From Clostridia bacterium (GTDB lineage Bacteria > Bacillota > Clostridia > UMGS1883): DNA of 11,995 nucleotides. The notes under the pieces were generated by a model. That model did not search any database. It worked only from the letters and a program-made list of their open reading frames with translations, and was not told the DNA's origin. Below are positions 7,203-11,995 of this stretch, one piece after another; the stretch's first letter is position 1; every line of letters starts with the position of its first letter. The translations under genes were made by a program, and so were the position numbers. The stretch is from NCBI GenBank assembly GCA_017468215.1, contig JAFUJG010000051.1:1-11995 (forward strand), written 5' to 3'.

Positions 7203-8528
7203 GTGGCAAAACCGATTATAGCAATTGTCGGCAGACCTAATGTTGGCAAATCCACACTTTTCAATAAAATAGCAGGTAAGCGAATTTCAATCGTAGAGGA
7301 TACCCCCGGTATCACCCGTGACAGAGTTTATGCTGACGGCGAGTGGTGCGGCAGGGAGTTTACCATGATTGATACAGGCGGTATTGAGCCTTATTCCAAG
7401 GATATTATTCTCTCCCAGATGCGCAGACAGGCAAATCTGGCAATTGAGATGGCAGATGTAATCATCTTTATGGTAAACATAAAGGACGGTATGACCGCAG
7501 CTGACCAGGAGGTTGCGGCAATGCTCCAGAAGGCAAATAAACCTGTGGTGCTTGTTTGCAACAAGGTCGACGCTCCCGGTGAAGTGCCCATGGACCTTTA
7601 CGAGTTCTACAACCTGGGCCTTGACGAGCCTATGGCAGTTTCCTCCGTTCACGGCAGAGGTGTAGGCGATGTTCTTGACAAGTGTCTTGAATATTTCCCT
7701 CCCGAAGGTGAAGAAGACGAGGAGGACGATTCTGTAAAGGTTGCCGTTGTAGGTAAGCCCAATGCAGGAAAGAGCAGTCTTATCAACCGCCTTTTAGGTG
7801 AAGACAGGGTTATCGTTTCGGACATTGCAGGTACAACCCGTGATGCAATCGACACTCACCTTGAGAAGAACGGAAAGAAATACACTTTTATTGACACAGC
7901 AGGTATGCGTAAGAGAAACAAGGTTGATGACCTTGTTGAACGTTACAGTGTTATCCGTTCACTTAATGCCGTTGAACGCTGCGACGTTTGTATTGTTATG
8001 ATTGACGGCGTTGAAGGCATCAGCGAACAGGACACAAAGATTGCAGGCTATGCCCATGAGCAGGGCAAGGGAACTGTAATTGTTGTAAACAAGTGGGATG
8101 CCGTTGAAAAGGACGACAAAACCATGGAAGCTATGCGTAAGCAGATTTATGACATGCTCGGCTTCATGCCCTATGCACCCATTGTGTTTATTTCGGCATT
8201 GACAGGTCAGAGGGTTGACAACCTCTTTAGCAATATTGACTTTGTTGCCAACCAGAACGCTATCAGGCTGCAGACAGGTGCACTTAACGATGTGCTTACA
8301 GATGCGGTGGCACGTGTTCAGCCTCCCAGCGATAAGGGTAAGAGGTTAAAGCTTTTCTACATTACACAGGCATCTACAAAGCCGCCTACCTTTGTGCTTT
8401 TTGTTAACGATGCGGAGCTGGCACACTTCTCGTATATAAGATATATCGAAAACCAGATACGAAGTGCCTTCGGTCTTACAGGCACACCTGTAAGGTTTAT
8501 TATAAGAGAACGTAAAAACGAAAAATAA
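7203..8528 (+). CDS. der: Ribosome-assembly GTPase Der (EngA)
   Basis: Der is an essential double-GTPase needed for maturation of the 50S ribosomal subunit. The 441-residue product has the normal length and both G-domains: GRPNVGKS (10-17), DTGG (57-60) and NKVD (120-123) in the first, and GKPNAGKS (184-191), DTAG (231-234) and NKWD (296-299) in the second, with an SAL motif at 331-333. An acidic linker (GEEDEEDD, about 169-176) separates the two domains, and a C-terminal KH-like domain (about 350-435) follows, ending with the TGTPVRF block typical of the family. It begins with GTG behind a strong ribosome binding site. plsY follows after 14 bp, and the DUF512 gene precedes after 11 bp, a neighbourhood common in Clostridia. 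The assignment is secure. Confidence 0.98.
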   Translation: MAKPIIAIVGRPNVGKSTLFNKIAGKRISIVEDTPGITRDRVYADGEWCGREFTMIDTGGIEPYSKDIILSQMRRQANLAIEMADVIIFMVNIKDGMTAADQEVAAMLQKANKPVVLVCNKVDAPGEVPMDLYEFYNLGLDEPMAVSSVHGRGVGDVLDKCLEYFPPEGEEDEEDDSVKVAVVGKPNAGKSSLINRLLGEDRVIVSDIAGTTRDAIDTHLEKNGKKYTFIDTAGMRKRNKVDDLVERYSVIRSLNAVERCDVCIVMIDGVEGISEQDTKIAGYAHEQGKGTVIVVNKWDAVEKDDKTMEAMRKQIYDMLGFMPYAPIVFISALTGQRVDNLFSNIDFVANQNAIRLQTGALNDVLTDAVARVQPPSDKGKRLKLFYITQASTKPPTFVLFVNDAELAHFSYIRYIENQIRSAFGLTGTPVRFIIRERKNEK

Positions 8529-8542
8529 AAGGAGAGAGAATT

Positions 8543-9205
8543 ATGCAGGGAATTATCAGAGATTTAACAAGCATTAACATTGTTTACTTTTTGGCAGCGG
8601 CATTGCTGGGTTATCTTATCGGCTCAATTAACCTTTCCATTATCCTTTCCAAGAACAAAGGCAAGGATATAAGAGAAATGGGCAGCGGTAATGCAGGCAC
8701 AACAAACACCCTCCGTACAATGGGTAAGGGTGCGGCGGCAAGTGTTCTTTTGTTTGACGTTTTAAAGGGTTGTCTTGTTCCTTTGTTCCTTATCATTGCA
8801 GCTCCCAAGGACTGGATGCCCATATTTGAAACAACCTGCCTTACAATGGCATACATATATGCACTTTTTTCAGTAATCGGTCATTGCTTCCCTGTCTACT
8901 ACGGCTTTAAGGGCGGTAAGGGTATTGCAACAGCGGCAGGTGCCCTTTTGGTTATCAGCCCTGCGGCAACAGGCATTGCACTTGTTGAATTTGTTATTTT
9001 AATGGTTCTTTTCAGATATGTTTCCCTTTCGTCAATCGTTGCGGTTATGAACATTGTTGTGTTTACAGCACTGCTTTATCCCGGCGAAGCGAGACTTCTG
9101 ACAATTACCTTGGCAATTGCTATTCTTGCAATTTACAAGCACAAAACAAATATTGTGAGGCTTCGTAACGGTGAAGAATCCACAATGTTCTATAAGAAAA
9201 AGTAA
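8543..9205 (+). CDS. plsY: Acyl-phosphate:glycerol-3-phosphate acyltransferase PlsY
   Basis: PlsY transfers an acyl group from acyl-phosphate (made by PlsX) to glycerol-3-phosphate, giving lysophosphatidic acid, the first step of membrane phospholipid synthesis. The 220-residue integral membrane protein has the three family motifs: GYLIGSINLS (23-32), GSGNAGTTN (47-55), where Ala is usual before TN and Thr is seen here, and GHCFPVYYGFKGGKGIAT (113-130). It has several membrane helices and a basic cytoplasmic tail (KHKTNIVRLRNGEE from 199). GGAGAG at 8531-8536 is the ribosome binding site with six bases to the ATG. The N-terminus is about ten residues longer than in many homologues, with a short polar lead before the first helix. 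The following flavoprotein gene starts one base after its stop. Confidence 0.97.
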   Translation: MQGIIRDLTSINIVYFLAAALLGYLIGSINLSIILSKNKGKDIREMGSGNAGTTNTLRTMGKGAAASVLLFDVLKGCLVPLFLIIAAPKDWMPIFETTCLTMAYIYALFSVIGHCFPVYYGFKGGKGIATAAGALLVISPAATGIALVEFVILMVLFRYVSLSSIVAVMNIVVFTALLYPGEARLLTITLAIAILAIYKHKTNIVRLRNGEESTMFYKKK

Positions 9206-9206
9206 T

Positions 9207-10403
9207 ATGAGATACGATGTTTTAATCATAGGCGGCGGCGCAGCAGGACTTGCAGCCGCCGTTTCTGCAAAAAAAGAAAACAGCGAAATTAAAATAGGTA
9301 TTATTGAAAAAAACGACCGTGTAGCAAAAAAGATACATGCAACAGGTAACGGCAGATGCAACTATACCAATACCGATATAAAGAGCGATTACTTCTACGG
9401 TGAGCAGAGCTTTATCACAAAGGTGCTTGACAAATTCGGCAGCGGTGAAGCAATAGCCTTTTTTGAAGAACTTGGTATAATGCACCGTGTTGAAGACGGA
9501 AGGGTTTATCCTTTATCAAACCAGGCAAGTGCTGTGGCAGACTCTTTAAGGCTGTACCTTGCGGAAAACGGCGTTGATTTTATAACCAACACACCCGTTA
9601 CGGACATAGTCAGAACAGAAAACGGATTTTCTGTAGGAACTCTTACTTCTGACAGGGTGATAGTTGCAACAGGCGGTAAGGCATCGCCAAGCCTTGGCAG
9701 TGACGGCTCCGGCTATAAGCTTTTGCAAAAATTCGGGCATGCTCTGTCATCTGTTAAGCCTGCACTTGTAAGCTTAAAAACAAATACCGATATAATAAAA
9801 GGCCTCAAAGGGGTAAAGGTTTTTGCCCGTGTGAGCCTTGTAAACAAGGGCAGGGTGGTTGCAAGCGACAGAGGCGAGGTTCTTTTTACGGATTACGGCT
9901 TATCGGGCATACCTGTTATGCAGATTTCACGCTTTGCCCAAAAGGGTATGACAATTAAAGTGGATATGCTGCCCGATTTAAAAAAGAGCGATGTTTTAGG
10001 CGAGGTTTATAACAGGGTATACTCAATGCCCCTGCGAGAGGGCGGCGAGCTGTTCTCGGGAATGGTGAACAAAAAACTTGCAGTGCCTATGCTGAAATGG
10101 GCAGGCGTGGAAAAGACAAGTGTAAAGGCTAAGGACTTTACCGAGCCAAACATACGCCTGTGTGCCGACTTTTTAAAGGAGCTTGAGCTTACTGTTACAG
10201 GGGACAACGGCTTTAATAATGCACAGGTATCCTCCGGCGGTATTGAGCTTGACAATTTTAATCCCCACACGATGGAATCCTGCCTTTGCAAGGGTCTTTA
10301 CGCAGCAGGTGAGATACTTAATGTGGATGCAGTCTGCGGTGGGTATAACCTTCATTGGGCGTGGGCAACCGGAGTTATTGCAGGCAAAAATGCAGCGATA
10401 TAA
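9207..10403 (+). CDS. HI0933/BaiN-like FAD-dependent oxidoreductase
   Basis: The 398-residue flavoprotein starts with a Rossmann FAD-binding fold, RYDVLIIGGGAAG (2-14), with the adenosine-binding acidic residue in IIEKNDR (Glu34). The HI0933 family signature HATGNGRCNYTN (44-55) follows, then VATGGKASP (153-161), GEVLFTDYGLSGIPVMQ (223-239) and the closing FAD block LYAAGEILNVDAVCGGYN (364-381). I place the start at the ATG at 9207; a GTG at 9171 in frame would add 12 residues that overlap plsY and precede the normal N-terminus. The chosen start has no clear ribosome binding site and lies one base past the plsY stop, so it is probably translationally coupled. Family members include BaiN, reported in bile acid dehydroxylation, but most have unknown substrates, so I do not assign that reaction. 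No bile-acid genes are nearby. Confidence 0.9.
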   Translation: MRYDVLIIGGGAAGLAAAVSAKKENSEIKIGIIEKNDRVAKKIHATGNGRCNYTNTDIKSDYFYGEQSFITKVLDKFGSGEAIAFFEELGIMHRVEDGRVYPLSNQASAVADSLRLYLAENGVDFITNTPVTDIVRTENGFSVGTLTSDRVIVATGGKASPSLGSDGSGYKLLQKFGHALSSVKPALVSLKTNTDIIKGLKGVKVFARVSLVNKGRVVASDRGEVLFTDYGLSGIPVMQISRFAQKGMTIKVDMLPDLKKSDVLGEVYNRVYSMPLREGGELFSGMVNKKLAVPMLKWAGVEKTSVKAKDFTEPNIRLCADFLKELELTVTGDNGFNNAQVSSGGIELDNFNPHTMESCLCKGLYAAGEILNVDAVCGGYNLHWAWATGVIAGKNAAI

Positions 10404-10417
10404 AAGGATGAAAAAAT

Positions 10418-11968
10418 ATGATAAGAGTAAACAATATAAAGCTTAAACCCGGATACACTCCCGAAGATGCAAAGGAGGCATTGGCAAGGCAGATTAAAGC
10501 TCCCCTGGAGGATATTGAAAGCTTTTCCGAAGTAAAGCTTTCGGTGGATGCACGTGATAAGAAAAACGTTTTCTACGTTGCAGTTTTTGATGCACAGGTG
10601 AAAAACGAAAGGAAATATTACGGCCGTGACAATGTTTCACGAAGTGAGGTGTACGAGTACGAATATCCCTTGCCATGGCGTGGTACACACCGCCCCCTTG
10701 TGGTGGGAAGCGGTCCGGCGGGTCTTTTCTGTGCACTTATACTTGCCTACCGAGGTGCAAACCCCATTGTTATCGAACGCGGCGAGTGCGTTGAGGACCG
10801 AATGAAAAGCGTGGAAACCTTCTGGAAAACAGGCATTTTAAACCGTGAGAGCAATGTTCAGTTCGGCGAGGGCGGTGCAGGCACGTTTTCCGACGGTAAG
10901 CTTAATACTGGAACACGTGACATTCGCCAGAGAAAAGTTCTGGAGGAGATGGCACATGCCGGAGCACCGGGCGAAATCCTCTACAAGGCAAAGCCTCACG
11001 TAGGAACCGACATTTTGCGTACAATGGTGGTTAACCTCCGAAAAAAAATTATCTCCATGGGCGGCGAGTTTGTTTTTAACTGCCGCATGGAAAGCATTAT
11101 TATAGAAAACAATGCTGTAAAGGGCATAAAAACCACAAAAGGCGACTTTGAAAGTGAAACGGTTATCCTTGCCATAGGGCACAGTGCAAGGGATACCTTT
11201 GAGGAAATAAAAAAGCTCAACATCCCCATAGAACGAAAGCCGTTCTCTGTAGGGGTCAGGATTGAGCACAGGCGAGAGGATATTGACTATTCTCAATACG
11301 GCGATGCAGCCCCTTTAATAGGTGCGGCAGACTACAAGCTGTCGCACAAGGCATCGGACGGCAGAGGTGTATACACCTTTTGTATGTGTCCGGGCGGTTT
11401 TGTGGTGGCATCGGCAAGCGAGAGCGAAGGCGTTGTAACAAACGGCATGAGCAATTTTGCACGTGATGGGGTTAACAGTAACAGTGCCGTGCTGGTGTCG
11501 GTTTATCCCGAGGATTTTGACGGAAACGACCCTCTTGCGGGAATGTATTTTCAGCGAAAGCTTGAAAAGGGAGCTTTTTATCAGGCAGGGGCAGATTACA
11601 AGGCTCCTTGCCAGACATTTGGAGACTTTGTTAATAAAAAGCGTACCGAGAGCTTTGGTAAAATACTGCCCACCTATGAGCCGGGGGTTACACCGTCTGA
11701 TTTAAACAGGCTTTTGCCCAATTTTGTGGCGGAAGGCATTAAGGAAGCAGTTAACGCCTTTGGCAGAAAGATAAAGTGCTTTGCACAGGGTGATGCTGTG
11801 CTTACGGGTGTAGAAACAAGAAGCTCGTCACCCATACGAATAATCCGTAACGAAAACTATTGCTCCTGCATAAAAGGCTTGTACCCCTGCGGTGAAGGGG
11901 CAGGCTATGCGGGAGGTATAATGAGTGCGGCAGTTGACGGCATAAAAATAGGCGAGGCTTGTGAGTAA
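10418..11968 (+). CDS. COG2509-type FAD-dependent dehydrogenase, function unknown
   Basis: The 516-residue protein opens with a small alpha/beta domain (about residues 1-70, MIRVNNIKLKPGYTPEDA) that is typical of this family. Next comes a FAD-binding fold with LVVGSGPAGLFCAL (94-107) and IERGE (119-123), then NVQFGEGGAGTFSDGKL (146-162), a hallmark of COG2509 proteins. A second nucleotide-binding stretch VILAIGHSARD (about 249-259) and the C-terminal CGEGAGYAGGIMSAAVDG (491-508) complete the fold. The family is widespread in Firmicutes and I know of no established reaction. AAAAGGA near 10402-10408 serves as the ribosome binding site, about nine bases before the ATG. It is the last gene of the run. 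It is distinct from the HI0933-like gene upstream in both N-terminal domain and motifs. The final nine codons form the left arm of a terminator-like inverted repeat. Confidence 0.9.
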   Translation: MIRVNNIKLKPGYTPEDAKEALARQIKAPLEDIESFSEVKLSVDARDKKNVFYVAVFDAQVKNERKYYGRDNVSRSEVYEYEYPLPWRGTHRPLVVGSGPAGLFCALILAYRGANPIVIERGECVEDRMKSVETFWKTGILNRESNVQFGEGGAGTFSDGKLNTGTRDIRQRKVLEEMAHAGAPGEILYKAKPHVGTDILRTMVVNLRKKIISMGGEFVFNCRMESIIIENNAVKGIKTTKGDFESETVILAIGHSARDTFEEIKKLNIPIERKPFSVGVRIEHRREDIDYSQYGDAAPLIGAADYKLSHKASDGRGVYTFCMCPGGFVVASASESEGVVTNGMSNFARDGVNSNSAVLVSVYPEDFDGNDPLAGMYFQRKLEKGAFYQAGADYKAPCQTFGDFVNKKRTESFGKILPTYEPGVTPSDLNRLLPNFVAEGIKEAVNAFGRKIKCFAQGDAVLTGVETRSSSPIRIIRNENYCSCIKGLYPCGEGAGYAGGIMSAAVDGIKIGEACE

Positions 11969-11995
11969 CAAGCTTCGCCTATTTTTATGCCGTCA
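11935..11995 (+). terminator. Long inverted repeat and probable Rho-independent terminator at the operon end
   Basis: Left arm 11935-11961 and right arm 11969-11995 pair along 27 bases with one G·U wobble (11956 with 11974) and no other mismatch. The seven-base loop TGAGTAA holds the stop codon TAA (11966-11968). The core GGCGAGGCTTG/CAAGCTTCGCC is followed by TATTTTTAT on the right, as in an intrinsic terminator, and the matching A-run on the left would allow termination from the other strand too. The right arm runs to the last base of the window, so the repeat may be longer. Confidence 0.85.

Noticed and set aside
9171..9206. GTG start at 9171 for the HI0933-like gene
   Set aside because: It lies inside plsY with no ribosome binding site, and the family normally starts directly at the FAD-binding strand.
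10838..11296. Minus-strand open frame of 152 codons opposite the COG2509-like gene
   Set aside because: It is fully antisense to a strongly supported gene, cysteine- and phenylalanine-rich without recognisable motifs, and has no ribosome binding site. It is a shadow frame.

Overview
The window looks like chromosomal DNA from a low-to-moderate GC Clostridia-type Firmicute, probably an uncultured gut-associated lineage. I infer this from the Gram-positive style ribosome binding sites (AGGAGG-like), the sigma-A-like promoter, the DUF512–Der–PlsY gene order typical of Clostridia, and the protein families present; I cannot name a genus. All ten genes I accept are on the + strand and tightly packed. 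I see no tRNA, rRNA, CRISPR array, intact insertion sequence or phage gene.

Region 1 (2-3224) is the end of a three-gene unit: the C-terminal part of a GldF-like ABC-2 permease cut by the window edge, a GldG-like membrane-anchored auxiliary protein, and a DUF4340 lipoprotein-like or membrane-anchored protein. Together they look like a Gld-type ABC export/envelope complex whose ATPase gene should lie upstream. The unit ends in a perfect 15-bp hairpin terminator.

Region 2 (3223-5885) starts with a promoter whose -35 box begins inside the T-tract of that terminator. It holds an MBOAT (AlgI-like) O-acyltransferase and a membrane-anchored SGNH-like protein, a pair expected to acetylate a cell-surface or exported polysaccharide. 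The 174-bp gap between them holds a possible second promoter and a 70-bp inverted-repeat element ending in GGGACA/TGTCCC arms.

Region 3 (5887-11995) is a run of housekeeping or widely conserved genes: a PDZ/radical-SAM-like DUF512 protein of unknown function, the ribosome-assembly GTPase Der, the acyl-phosphate glycerol-3-phosphate acyltransferase PlsY, and two different FAD oxidoreductases (HI0933/BaiN-like and COG2509-like). The gaps are 1 to about 14 bp, so these are probably one transcript, possibly from the promoter at 3223 or the one at 4794. The run ends at the window edge in a 27-bp inverted repeat whose left arm is the last nine codons of the final gene.

I did not find a clearly new biological system. 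The best leads are the DUF512 radical-SAM-like protein beside Der, the inverted-repeat element in the SGNH gene leader, and the gene-end quasi-palindrome.
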